Below, one piece after another: positions 9,022 to 17,585 of a stretch of DNA of 64,000 bases (positions within the stretch are counted from its first letter, which is position 1; each line of letters begins with the position of its first letter). The notes beneath the pieces are model-generated. The model made no database searches. It was not told where the DNA came from and was given only the letters and a program-made list of their open reading frames with translations. Source of the DNA: Bacteroidales bacterium (lineage in GTDB: Bacteria; Bacteroidota; Bacteroidia; Bacteroidales; UBA10428); the NCBI GenBank assembly GCA_035299085.1, contig DATGXG010000036.1:124001-188000 (forward strand), given 5' to 3'. Position numbers and translations under genes: made by a program.

Positions 9022-9669
9022 TCAGGAAATGAAAACATCGGTGAGTGACAGCGGCTTTTTCATCTGTATGGTATGAAAACCCAGTAACCTTGCCGTATCG
9101 ATATTTTCAATAAAATCGTCAATAAACAGGCTTTCGGCAGGATGGATACCGGCATCTTTTATCAGGTAGTTAAAAATATCGGCGTTGGGTTTTCTCAGTT
9201 GAAGCTCATAGGAATAATATGTTTTTTCAAATACGGATTCATACCCATCAACGCCATATTTATCCTTAATATATTTCGAATAGAAAGGGAGATGAATGCC
9301 GTTTGTATTGCTAAGCAGGAAAGTGCGGTAATTTTTGCGAACCTCCTGCAGAATATTCCACCGTACTTCCGGCAATTCACCAAGAAGTGAATTCCAGGCA
9401 TTATCAATCATTTCATCAGTAACCGTATTGGAAGTCATAGTCTTGACCCTGTCACGAAATTGCTGCGGAGTGATTTTACCCACTTCAAAAGGAATAAACA
9501 GGTCGTCGTTGGGGTCATGCGGAACCGATTCATCAAAGATATGAAGTCCGAGATCGATAAACGCCTTTTTGGCCCTGTCGAAGTGAAGATCGGTGATCAC
9601 TCCTCCCCAGTCGAAAATTATGTTCTTTATTTTGGTTTTTCCGTTGTAAATTGCACCTGACAATGTCAT
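9022..9669 (-). CDS. HAD superfamily hydrolase (subfamily IA, YihX-like)
   Basis: A 215-residue haloacid dehalogenase-fold hydrolase. Motif I is IIFDWGGVITD, with nucleophile Asp20; the usual second Asp is Gly, as in the YihX/DxGG group of sugar-phosphate phosphatases. Motif II is FLLSNTNG, the motif III lysine is in LRKPNADIF, and motif IV is LFIDDFIEN. The helical cap between motifs I and II is of C1 type. The substrate is probably a small phosphorylated metabolite and cannot be specified. It is divergent from mtnA, which may be coincidental or hint at a phosphatase step in methylthioribose metabolism; that link is speculative. Confidence 0.85.
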   Translation of the reverse strand: MTLSGAIYNGKTKIKNIIFDWGGVITDLHFDRAKKAFIDLGLHIFDESVPHDPNDDLFIPFEVGKITPQQFRDRVKTMTSNTVTDEMIDNAWNSLLGELPEVRWNILQEVRKNYRTFLLSNTNGIHLPFYSKYIKDKYGVDGYESVFEKTYYSYELQLRKPNADIFNYLIKDAGIHPAESLFIDDFIENIDTARLLGFHTIQMKKPLSLTDVFIS

Positions 9670-9708
9670 GACTGAATTTTTTACAAAAGAAGTGTTTTCT
9701 GATCATTT

Positions 9709-10833
9709 ATGAAAGTAAAGGGCCGGCATTTTGAAACAATATGGATCCATCCGGATAATTCTGCGATAGTGCAAATCATTGACCAGCGGTTTTTACCATT
9801 CCGCTTTATCATAGAGGATATTCATTCGGCCGAAGAAATGTATGTAGCCATTAAAGACATGCATCTTCGGGGCGCACCACTTATCGGTGCTGCCGGGGCA
9901 CTGGGTGTTTACCTGGCCCTGACAGCCTGTAATGATAAGGTAATCGGCAAATCCTATATTACCAAAAAAGCGGAGTATTTGAAATCTTCAAGGCCAACAG
10001 CAATTAACCTCAACTGGGCTGTTGACCGGGTAGTGAACGCCCTTGGCGAAGGGGGTTCAAGGCAGGAGCTAATTGAGATCTCCCGCAGGATCTGCATCGG
10101 AATCATTGATGAAGAACGACATAATTGCCTGAAAATTGGTGAGTACGGGCTTGAAATCATAGAAAAGATAAGCCGTGAGAAAAAAGGAGAGCCGGTGAAC
10201 ATACTCACTCACTGCAATGCAGGCTGGCTGGCTTGTATAGATTACGGTACAGCTACGGCACCTATTTATCTGGCCCACGATAAGGGATTGAAGGTACACG
10301 TTTGGGTTGATGAAACCAGGCCCCGGAACCAGGGAGGGCGGCTCACATCTTGGGAACTGCAGCAGCATGGTGTTCCCTGTACTGTAATTGCTGATAATAC
10401 CGGGGGTCACCTGATGCAGGCCGGAATGGTAGACATGGTAATTGTAGGTTCGGACAGGGCGTCACCCTATGGTGATGTGGTCAATAAAATAGGTACTTAC
10501 CTGAAAGCTCTTGCAGCTTTTGATAACCATATCCTGTTTTATGCCGCATTACCTTCTTCAACAATCGATTGGACATTGAGTGAAGGCGCCGGAGAAACAC
10601 CAATTGAAGAAAGAAACGGGAATGAAGTTACTTTTATGGAAGGGCTTAAGAACGGGGAAGTAATGGAAGTTGAGATCCTGCCACCCGGAACGCCTGTTGC
10701 CAATTACGGGTTTGATATTACTCCTGCCCGACTTGTAACCGGAATAATTACTGAAAGAGGAATTTCAAATGCAAACAAAAAAAGTATATTTACATTATTT
10801 CCTGAGAGAAACTTAAACCCTGTCAAAGAATGA
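9709..10833 (+). CDS. mtnA: S-methyl-5-thioribose-1-phosphate isomerase
   Basis: Converts methylthioribose-1-phosphate to methylthioribulose-1-phosphate in the methionine salvage pathway. The protein has the eIF2B-like isomerase fold: RGAPLIGAAGALG for substrate binding, catalytic Cys169 in THCNAGWLA and Asp249 in IVGSDRAS. The family length of about 370 is met. Its stop overlaps the start of the next gene (ATGA), so the two are translationally coupled. Together they turn methylthioadenosine into methylthioribulose-1-phosphate. The later salvage genes (mtnB, mtnC, mtnD) are not in this window. Confidence 0.94.
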   Translation: MKVKGRHFETIWIHPDNSAIVQIIDQRFLPFRFIIEDIHSAEEMYVAIKDMHLRGAPLIGAAGALGVYLALTACNDKVIGKSYITKKAEYLKSSRPTAINLNWAVDRVVNALGEGGSRQELIEISRRICIGIIDEERHNCLKIGEYGLEIIEKISREKKGEPVNILTHCNAGWLACIDYGTATAPIYLAHDKGLKVHVWVDETRPRNQGGRLTSWELQQHGVPCTVIADNTGGHLMQAGMVDMVIVGSDRASPYGDVVNKIGTYLKALAAFDNHILFYAALPSSTIDWTLSEGAGETPIEERNGNEVTFMEGLKNGEVMEVEILPPGTPVANYGFDITPARLVTGIITERGISNANKKSIFTLFPERNLNPVKE

Positions 10834-11582
10834 AAATAGCAATTATTGGCGGAACAGGACTGGCCGTACCCGAATATCTGGCAGATAGAAAAGAAGTTAA
10901 AATTGATACTCCTTTTGGCAAACCGGATCCGGTAATTTATTCGGGTGTTAGTGATGGCATTGAAATTTTCCATTTGGCAAGAAATGGAGTCAATAATGAA
11001 TTACCGCCTAGTAAGATCAACTACAAGGCAAATATGTATGCGTTAAAAAAACTGGGTTGTGATTATATTTTAGCAACCGGTACATGCGGAAGCCTGCAGG
11101 AAGAGATATGTCCCGGTGAGGTAATTATTTTCGACCAGTTTATTGATATGACCAAGCTGCCTGTTACCGGTATCAGGCTGGAACTGAATATGGGAGAAAG
11201 CCAGGTTTCAATGGCTGAACCTTTTTCTGAAGAATTACGAGACAGCCTCATTGAATCTGCCATTGTACAGGGGATCACTGTTCATACAAAAGGGGTTGTG
11301 ATTTCCATTGACGGTCAGAGATCTTCATCGAGGGCTGAATCAAAGTTATACCGCTCATGGGGAGCCGATGCCATCAATATGACAACCGCACCTGAAGCCA
11401 TACTGGCAAATGAACTTGGCATTGCTTATGCAGCGCTTTCATTGTGCACAGGATATGATTCATGGAGACAGGATGACAAAGCCGCTGATCCTGAAGAGCG
11501 AATGAATATTGTAAAAAATAATACGCCCCGAATCCTTCGCCTGCTTACCTTTGCACTCAAAAGAGTTGAAGAGTGCGCATAA
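10830..11582 (+). CDS. mtnP: S-methyl-5'-thioadenosine phosphorylase / MTAP-type purine phosphorylase
   Basis: Phosphorolysis of methylthioadenosine to adenine and methylthioribose-1-phosphate, the substrate of the overlapping mtnA product. Recognisable family blocks are the phosphate loop IIGGTGL, the LATGTCGSL strand, SIDGQRSSSRAES and the purine-pocket segment NMTTAPEAILANELG. The conserved RHGR phosphate-site motif is altered to LARNGVNN, and LCTGYDSW replaces the more common TDYDCW. Activity is still likely but specificity may be shifted. The 4-nt overlap with mtnA is the strongest functional clue. Length (250) is slightly short of typical MtnP proteins (about 260-290). Confidence 0.85.
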   Translation: MKIAIIGGTGLAVPEYLADRKEVKIDTPFGKPDPVIYSGVSDGIEIFHLARNGVNNELPPSKINYKANMYALKKLGCDYILATGTCGSLQEEICPGEVIIFDQFIDMTKLPVTGIRLELNMGESQVSMAEPFSEELRDSLIESAIVQGITVHTKGVVISIDGQRSSSRAESKLYRSWGADAINMTTAPEAILANELGIAYAALSLCTGYDSWRQDDKAADPEERMNIVKNNTPRILRLLTFALKRVEECA

Positions 11583-11658
11583 TAACGGTTTGTTTTTTTG
11601 TTTACAAATCACTAATATTGCAGGCCATTTTAGAAATTGGTTGATTTAGTTTGATATT

Positions 11659-11740
11659 GTTTGAAAGGGTTTGAAAAAGTTTAGCACCTGATTTTTCAAA
11701 CTTCTTCAAACCAACTCAAACTTCTTCAAACTTTTCAAAC
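11659..11740. repeat. Imperfect inverted repeat with internal direct repeats, upstream of tRNA
   Basis: The arm at 11659-11682 is nearly complementary to 11718-11740. The 15-mer CAAACTTCTTCAAAC is repeated directly at 11697-11711 and 11717-11731. It is AT-rich and non-coding, lying between mtnP and the tRNA; it could act as a terminator for mtnP or be a dispersed repeat. Confidence 0.6.
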
Positions 11741-11751
11741 AGAAACATACT

Positions 11752-11825
11752 GGTCCCATAGCTCAGCTGGTTAGAGCACCTGACTCATAATCAGGGAGTC
11801 CCTGGTTCGAACCCAGGTGGGACCA
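11752..11825 (+). tRNA. tRNA with CAU anticodon (elongator Met or Ile2)
   Basis: A complete cloverleaf. The acceptor stem GGTCCCA pairs with TGGGACC, the D-arm is GCTC...GAGC, the anticodon stem CCTGA/TCAGG holds the loop CTCATAA with anticodon CAT, and the T-arm is CCTGG-TTCGAAC-CCAGG. The discriminator is A; CCA is not encoded. G1-C72 pairing and the absence of the three-GC anticodon stem exclude initiator tRNA-fMet. Whether it is elongator Met or the lysidine-modified Ile2 cannot be settled from this sequence alone. Confidence 0.95.
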
Positions 11826-11828
11826 CAT

Positions 11829-11864
11829 AGCGGTTGTAGTCTTATGATTGCAACCGCTTTTTTT
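11829..11864 (+). terminator. Rho-independent terminator of the tRNA
   Basis: The 8-bp stem AGCGGTTG/CAACCGCT (11829-11836 with 11851-11858) is followed directly by a run of seven T, and lies immediately after the tRNA 3' end. Confidence 0.9.
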
Positions 11865-11989
11865 AATATTATCTTTATCTTAAACAACCAATTTCTTACA
11901 TTTGGTTAGTTTTTGAAATTCAGCTATATCGGAGTTAATTTGGCCGCTCTTTAATATTAATTATGAGTCCGTTATTGTAATAAATTGTA

Positions 11990-12811
11990 ATGGAATATAT
12001 AATCTATTGTGATGAATCTATAAGTAATGGAAGGTACTTTTCAGATTTTTATGGAGGAGCACTTGTAAGATCATTAGATTATTTTGACATTACTAGAAGA
12101 TTAAACGAAAAAAAGTTTTCCCTCAATCTTAAAAATGAAATTAAGTGGACAAAAGTTACTGAAAACTATCTTGAAAAATATGAAAAAATGATGAAGTTGT
12201 TTTTTGATTTTATTCGCAAGGATAAAATTAAAATTAGAATTATGTTTCGACAAAACGCATTGGTTCCGGCCAAATTATCAGACGATCAAATCGACAAAGG
12301 ATTTCAACTTTTATATTATCAATTTATTAAACATGCGTTTGGGCTTACTTATACATCTAATGATGAAGAAACTTTTCTGAGACTTTATTTTGATAAACTA
12401 CCTGACACAAAAATTAAAAACGAGCAGTTCTTGAATTATATATATGCGCTGCAATCATTACCTCAATTCCAGGGTGCCAATATCAAAATTAGAAGAGAAG
12501 ATATTACTGAAGTGGATTCACATGATCATGTGATTCTTCAGTGCATGGACATCATTTTAGGTTCAATGGCCTTTCGATTAAATGATTTCCATAAGGTTAA
12601 ACTTGAAGGAAAACTTCAAAGAGGTAAAAGAACTATTGCAAAAGAGAAACTTTATAAATTTATTTTGAATGAAATTAGGACAATATATCCCGGTTTTAAT
12701 ATTGGCATAACAACAAGTAAAAGTCCAAGAGAGAAAATCTGGACTCTCTCATATCGACATTGGAGTTTTGTTCCTAAAGAATTTACAGTAGATGGGGAAA
12801 AATTTAAATAA
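11990..12811 (+). CDS. DUF3800 domain protein (predicted RNase H-fold nuclease)
   Basis: A 273-residue protein with the DUF3800 hallmarks: an N-terminal IIYCDES strand with an acidic pair (Asp8, Glu9), and the C-terminal QCMDIILGSMAFRLND block carrying a further Asp. DUF3800 proteins are predicted RNase H-like enzymes, often found with mobile or defence genes; no activity is proven here. The gene is markedly more AT-rich than its neighbours (many AAA, ATT, TTA and GAA codons) and starts about 125 nt behind the tRNA terminator, which suggests horizontal acquisition next to a tRNA. No integrase or clear second att copy is visible. It converges with the SLOG/TM gene. Confidence 0.8.
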   Translation: MEYIIYCDESISNGRYFSDFYGGALVRSLDYFDITRRLNEKKFSLNLKNEIKWTKVTENYLEKYEKMMKLFFDFIRKDKIKIRIMFRQNALVPAKLSDDQIDKGFQLLYYQFIKHAFGLTYTSNDEETFLRLYFDKLPDTKIKNEQFLNYIYALQSLPQFQGANIKIRREDITEVDSHDHVILQCMDIILGSMAFRLNDFHKVKLEGKLQRGKRTIAKEKLYKFILNEIRTIYPGFNIGITTSKSPREKIWTLSYRHWSFVPKEFTVDGEKFK

Positions 12812-12823
12812 AAAATCCCATCT
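12790..12823 (+). terminator. Possible terminator hairpin after the DUF3800 gene
   Basis: AGATGGG (within the last codons of the gene) pairs with CCCATCT at 12817-12823 across an A-rich loop. The downstream T-run is very short, so termination would be weak. Confidence 0.3.
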
Positions 12824-12935
12824 TTCGCTACTAATCTCCCACGTGGAACGTAGGGCTTCACTAAGACAGGACAGTGCAAATATAGGTAAATCCATTTAAT
12901 TTCAAACGGTTATTAATAACAATATTTATAACACT

Positions 12936-14693
12936 TTACCCCTTCGGTATCTCCATAGGCCTTGAACGGTGCAACAGCAGCCAGTCGGCATTTTCCATCA
13001 GTGATTCAAGGGCCAGTTCATGAATTATTGATTCAGCCTCATCGGGCTTGCTTGATTCAATGGCATTTGTCAGGATAGTATAAGCGTGGCTGAACAGGTG
13101 GAACATTTTCTGAAATGTTTTGGATTGTTCTTCAAAAATCCGCTTTTCATTGTATCCCAGTAGGGCGCCTGCAATAACGAGAAAACTGTGGGTGCACACA
13201 ATCAGCACACTGTGCAAAAACTCGTAACTTTCCTCTGACAAAAAGTGAATCCTGCCTTCAGCGATGCTGAATAAAAACAACACAACAGCTGATGCCAGGG
13301 CGGAAAGAAAAAGAACATTTCCAAGCCACCGGTATCGTTCATGATGATAATGATGCTTCATACTTTTCAGCCTGTAGTATTCAAGCTGGTCGGAAACCCA
13401 AAAATCATTAAGATACCTGCATTTTTCAATGCTTTTGCTCTCGTCGCTTTTTTTAACAGGGGGTATCAGAAGAGTGGAACGCAACGCATAAATGATCCAT
13501 TCGAGATCACCAGCGTATTTTTGCAGGTAATAATCCGAAACATTGGTATTGTTACCCATACATGCCAGGAAATACTGTACCCGGAAGGCTTCGGCAAGTG
13601 CCCTGTAGTCCTCATGTTTTTGTTCATATTTCCGTCGATTCGCATACAGAAACCATAAGGCTCCCATACCCATTGTAAGCGGGTAAAGAAGTAGCATTAC
13701 AGGTTTATGCCAGAATTCGACGTATACCTGGAAGAACAGGAAGGCTAATACTGTTAAAATCAGCAGGACTTTAAGTGCAAAAAACCGTTTTGAGTTGAAC
13801 CGGGTAGCCAGCGTATCCGTAGTTACCTGGAAGGCGGCAATTCGCTTTATATAGGGATCGTCAGAAACTTTTAACCGGTCTTCATTGGAACGAATCCTGT
13901 CCTTCAATAATTCGTTATCCATTGAAAGAACATCCTGGTTATAGGAATTGATATACCGGAGAAAACGCCGATCTTCATTCCTGAAGATCTCTTCATTTTT
14001 CCACCTGTCATCCGGGTAAATCATCTTTCTTGAAAAGGCATCCGGCGGAACAGGTTGATCCTGCCTTGGAGTGAGAATATGACAAATTGAACCGGTTCTT
14101 AAAATATTCAGTGGTTGCTGGAGCTGAGGGAGAGTCTGAGGCAGTCCTGTTTTCTTTAGTCTGACAATATGGGCCGTCCCGCCTTTCTTAAGGTTATCCA
14201 TTCCGTCCCACAAAGCAATCAGAAGGTAACTGTGTCTGGCCACAAATTGGCCAATGCGAAAGTATTGTTCATTGCGGATATCCGGCTTGCGCAAATCCGG
14301 TAATTTCACCCCTTCGGCAACCGGAAGTTCAAACCAGTATTCAGCCTTGTTCAGCAAGTCATCAAATTCAATATTTGATGAGGATGAAACAAAATCTTTC
14401 CTGTATTCAGCAACAGGCATAGGAAGAGGTGCAATATAAGGCACGTCACATTCTATTGCTGCTTCAGCGGCCAGCCTGTCGGCTCCTTCTGCCAGAGGGG
14501 TTATAATTTTCACCGGAGTATCGGGGCACTGAAACTTTTTTTCAAGGATGATCTTTTTTATCTCTTCCTTTAAAACACGCTTGTCCTCCTCCCTGATATT
14601 GCGATGACCGGTCACACCCAGGTACAAGGGTATCAGGCAGTGACCGGATTGTGAATCATATTCTGACAGTCTTCCTAATTCTGACATGAACAA
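12936..14693 (-). CDS. SLOG-like nucleotide-binding domain fused to four-TM SLATT-like domain
   Basis: A 585-residue membrane protein with no named homologue that I recognise. Residues about 20-210 form a Rossmann-like SLOG (YspA/cpYpsA-related) domain: GVTGHR (26-31), LAEGADR (67-73), ALWDG (160-164) and GGT (171-173) line the presumed nucleotide pocket. The second half has TM segments near 303-325, 331-350, 456-477 and 491-513. After TM2 the segment DYRALAEAFRVQYFLA resembles SLATT-type effector domains. In published comparative genomics, SLOG domains are proposed sensors of nucleotide second messengers and SLATT domains membrane-perturbing effectors. The start lies 5 nt after the S9 peptidase stop, so both share a transcript. 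Function is inferred. Confidence 0.7.
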   Translation of the reverse strand: MFMSELGRLSEYDSQSGHCLIPLYLGVTGHRNIREEDKRVLKEEIKKIILEKKFQCPDTPVKIITPLAEGADRLAAEAAIECDVPYIAPLPMPVAEYRKDFVSSSSNIEFDDLLNKAEYWFELPVAEGVKLPDLRKPDIRNEQYFRIGQFVARHSYLLIALWDGMDNLKKGGTAHIVRLKKTGLPQTLPQLQQPLNILRTGSICHILTPRQDQPVPPDAFSRKMIYPDDRWKNEEIFRNEDRRFLRYINSYNQDVLSMDNELLKDRIRSNEDRLKVSDDPYIKRIAAFQVTTDTLATRFNSKRFFALKVLLILTVLAFLFFQVYVEFWHKPVMLLLYPLTMGMGALWFLYANRRKYEQKHEDYRALAEAFRVQYFLACMGNNTNVSDYYLQKYAGDLEWIIYALRSTLLIPPVKKSDESKSIEKCRYLNDFWVSDQLEYYRLKSMKHHYHHERYRWLGNVLFLSALASAVVLFLFSIAEGRIHFLSEESYEFLHSVLIVCTHSFLVIAGALLGYNEKRIFEEQSKTFQKMFHLFSHAYTILTNAIESSKPDEAESIIHELALESLMENADWLLLHRSRPMEIPKG

Positions 14694-14698
14694 AGCGT

Positions 14699-16585
14699 CT
14701 AATTTGCAGGATTGGACTGTTTCAGGTATTTATCAAGGAATGTCAGGATCTGTCCGTAACCTTTGATTTCATTTTCCTTTTTAATGAATCCGTGTCCCTC
14801 ATCCGGGAAGATCACATATTCAACCGGTACGTTATTCTTTTTGATTCCGGCCACCATTTCATCCGATTCCACCTGTAAAACCCGCGGATCATTGGCACCC
14901 TGCAAAATCATGACCGGGTTTCTGACTTTATCCGCATGAAACAAAGGCGATATATTATAAAGACGAACTGAATCCGATGTAAACGGATCACCCATTTCAT
15001 TGAACAACGCAGTGCGGAAGGATGCCCACCAGGCTGGTGTTGATTTCAGGGTTCTCAGCCAGTTTGTGACTCCGAAAAGATCCACTCCCACTTTAAATTC
15101 TTCCGGTGCTGAAGTCATTGCAGCCATAGTCATGAATCCGCCGTAGCTGCCTCCAAGGATTCCGATCTTATTACTGTCGATATATTCCTGGGATTGCAGC
15201 CATTTTTTGCCCCAGATACAATCTTTAAGATCTTTATCACCGTGATTACGGTCATCCATCTTATAGAAAGTTTTTCCATAGCCGCTGCTTCCCCTGTTAT
15301 TTACGGCAAGAATAGCATAGCCATGGTTTACAAAAAACTGTATAAGTGAAGAGTATCCTACTCTTGACTGACCACCCGGTCCTCCATGTACCCATACAAG
15401 TGCCGGAACTTTGTTTTTAGCATCAGCAGTCAGTGGTTTATAAAAAATGGCAGGAATTTCAAGGCTGTCAAATGACTTGAAACGCACCACCTGGGCCGTT
15501 GACAGGTCCTCAGGATTGATCTCGGTATTCAAGGTATTGGTTAGTTTCTTCAGTTCTTTTGTTTCGAAATTATAGACAAACAAGTCAGCCGGTGATTTGG
15601 ATGTACCTACGGTGAGCAGCATCAGCTTTTCACTGTCGGAAATATTCACTTCCTGAACGTCTCCATCGGGGATTTGAGGAAAATCAACTTTTTCGTTTGT
15701 CTTGTTATTCAATACGATTATGTTGTTTTTCCCGTCTTCGTTAACAGCAATAACCCTGTATTTCTCATTTTCACTGACATAACTGTACATTACATCCCAG
15801 TTTGTCTCATATATGGTTTTGCGGTTACCTGTAGCAATTTCGTATTCAACCAGGTAGGCGAACTCTTTTCCGGCATCCGTAACATAATAAAAGAACCTGC
15901 CATCGTCGCTGAAACCTGAAGCACTGTATTGACCGGGAGAAGAAGGATCGGATATTTCAGTGAGCTTCTTGGCAGTCTTGTTTTTTAAAAAGAGTTGATT
16001 TTCACTTGAAGTGATCGGACGCTGGAGGGCTACAATGTTTTCATCGTCCGAAATCCCGCTGAAATCAAGTCCATCCTCATATTGATACAGCAATTGAGGT
16101 TTCCATTCACCAACCGTCATTTTGTAAAAATCAAAGAACTGCGGATCTCTTTTGTTTGATCCGAAATACATCGACTTTTTATCCTCACTCCATCCTGCGA
16201 AGCCGGCTTTTTCCTTTTCACCAGGTGTAAGGTCCTGGGTAGTGCCGTCAGCTTTAAGCATATAGATATGACTGATTTCATTACCTCCCTGGTCGGAAGA
16301 ATAAAACAAATCATTCGTTCCTTTTACATAATCAATTGCAAAGAAGGATTCTTTTTGCGAACTGGTAACCTGGCGCATTGTGGTATCGGCAAGGTTGATT
16401 TCATATACATTAAAGATTCCTGATTTGTCGGTACTCACCAGAATTTTCTTTTCATCGTTACTAAAAGTTCCTCCGGTCATACGGAGGTTTTTAAAAAACT
16501 GGTTGATTGTATACTGTTTAACTTCACGTGGTTTGGAACAGCTGATCAGCAACAGGGCTGATAAAATTATCAGGGCATTTTTCAT
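14699..16585 (-). CDS. S9 family prolyl oligopeptidase/dipeptidyl peptidase, lipoprotein
   Basis: A 628-residue serine peptidase in two parts: a WD40/TolB-like beta-propeller (about 30-360) and an alpha/beta hydrolase peptidase domain. The catalytic triad can be placed at Ser480 (GGSYGGFM), Asp566 (GANDPR) and His598 (DEGHGF). The N-terminus MKNALIILSALLLISCSK gives a lipoprotein signal with Cys16, so the enzyme is tethered in the envelope, where it would trim peptides. An M48 metallopeptidase lipoprotein gene lies 93 nt upstream on the same strand and the SLOG/TM gene 5 nt downstream. This makes a three-gene envelope-protease/membrane-sensor run whose functional meaning is unclear. Confidence 0.93.
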   Translation of the reverse strand: MKNALIILSALLLISCSKPREVKQYTINQFFKNLRMTGGTFSNDEKKILVSTDKSGIFNVYEINLADTTMRQVTSSQKESFFAIDYVKGTNDLFYSSDQGGNEISHIYMLKADGTTQDLTPGEKEKAGFAGWSEDKKSMYFGSNKRDPQFFDFYKMTVGEWKPQLLYQYEDGLDFSGISDDENIVALQRPITSSENQLFLKNKTAKKLTEISDPSSPGQYSASGFSDDGRFFYYVTDAGKEFAYLVEYEIATGNRKTIYETNWDVMYSYVSENEKYRVIAVNEDGKNNIIVLNNKTNEKVDFPQIPDGDVQEVNISDSEKLMLLTVGTSKSPADLFVYNFETKELKKLTNTLNTEINPEDLSTAQVVRFKSFDSLEIPAIFYKPLTADAKNKVPALVWVHGGPGGQSRVGYSSLIQFFVNHGYAILAVNNRGSSGYGKTFYKMDDRNHGDKDLKDCIWGKKWLQSQEYIDSNKIGILGGSYGGFMTMAAMTSAPEEFKVGVDLFGVTNWLRTLKSTPAWWASFRTALFNEMGDPFTSDSVRLYNISPLFHADKVRNPVMILQGANDPRVLQVESDEMVAGIKKNNVPVEYVIFPDEGHGFIKKENEIKGYGQILTFLDKYLKQSNPAN

Positions 16586-16678
16586 GGCAGGGGTGGTTTA
16601 GTTATGTAAAATAAAGGTAATAAAAATCCAAAAGAGTAACTCTTTTATTATTAATTGTATAAGTATGTAATAAAGGGG

Positions 16679-17473
16679 TTATTTCTTTCCCTGGTAATAT
16701 TGCATGGCCTTATTCATCTTTCTTTTCAGCGCCTGGATCCGGTTAGCAGGGTCGGGGTGGGTTGAAAGGAATTCAGGAGGCCTTGAGCCACCGGCTTCGG
16801 CAATCATTCTTTCCCAGAATGAAGGAGCTGTCCGGGGGTCAAAACCAGCCATTGCCATAAAATACAACCCCAGTTCGTCAGCTTCATACTCGTGGGTTCG
16901 GCTGTAAGGCAACATAACACCTAGTGTTGAACCGGCGCCGAAAGCAGCCAGTGCAATCTGCTGGGTTGTTTCTGATTTTTTGCTGAGGGCTTCCGAAAGG
17001 GCCATACCACCCAGCTGGAGTGCCAGTTGCTGTGACATTCTTTCGTTGCCGTGCTGTGCAATAGCATGGGCTATTTCATGGCCCATTACCACGGCAATAC
17101 CATTTTCATCCTGGCAGATGGGCATGATTCCTTCATAAAAGGCGATCTGGCCACCCGGCATACACCAGGCATTGGCCTCTTTTGATTGAAGCACATTATA
17201 TTGCCACTGGTATCCCTGCAGCGCTTCACTTTTGCCCTGCTGTTGCATAAATTTTTCAACAGCCGCGGTGAGTTTAACGCCTACATTGCGTACCTGGTTG
17301 ATATACTGCTGATTGGTTGAAGTTTTAGTTGTCTTCAATACCTCAGAATAACTTTGAGCACTGAGTGAAAGCATTTGGTCGGCAGGTATAACAAGAAGCT
17401 GTTTGCGACCGGTAATGGGGGCTACCGCACAACTCACTGCCAAAACAACAAGCAGAAAAACCAGTTTTTTCAT
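16679..17473 (-). CDS. M48 family zinc metallopeptidase, lipoprotein (LoiP/BepA-like)
   Basis: A 264-residue periplasmic zinc endopeptidase. The signal MKKLVFLLVVLAVSC gives a lipid-modified Cys15. The zinc site is HEIAH, with His132, Glu133 and His136, and the third ligand Glu197 lies in YEADELG. The segment CMPGGQIAFYEGIM is typical of M48 proteins of the LoiP/YggG type, and the terminal part HPDPANRIQAL is the usual M48 C-terminal signature. Such enzymes degrade misfolded outer-membrane proteins. Probably independently transcribed ahead of the S9 peptidase. Confidence 0.95.
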   Translation of the reverse strand: MKKLVFLLVVLAVSCAVAPITGRKQLLVIPADQMLSLSAQSYSEVLKTTKTSTNQQYINQVRNVGVKLTAAVEKFMQQQGKSEALQGYQWQYNVLQSKEANAWCMPGGQIAFYEGIMPICQDENGIAVVMGHEIAHAIAQHGNERMSQQLALQLGGMALSEALSKKSETTQQIALAAFGAGSTLGVMLPYSRTHEYEADELGLYFMAMAGFDPRTAPSFWERMIAEAGGSRPPEFLSTHPDPANRIQALKRKMNKAMQYYQGKK

Positions 17474-17585
17474 TTCTTTTCAATTAGGTATACAAAAATG
17501 TGTCTTTTTTAAAATATAAACAATGCCGTTGTTGACTGGTTCACGGTTGAACTTGTTTGAAATCAGGCTATATTTACATAAAAAC

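Noticed and set aside
11990..12935. Integrated element with attachment sites at the tRNA
   Set aside because: No copy of the tRNA 3' end could be found between the DUF3800 gene and 12935, and no integrase or recombinase gene is present.
14699..17473. M48 + S9 + SLOG/TM as one defined defence operon
   Set aside because: The M48 gene is separated by 93 nt and both peptidases look like ordinary envelope proteases; only the 5-nt S9/SLOG junction supports co-transcription.
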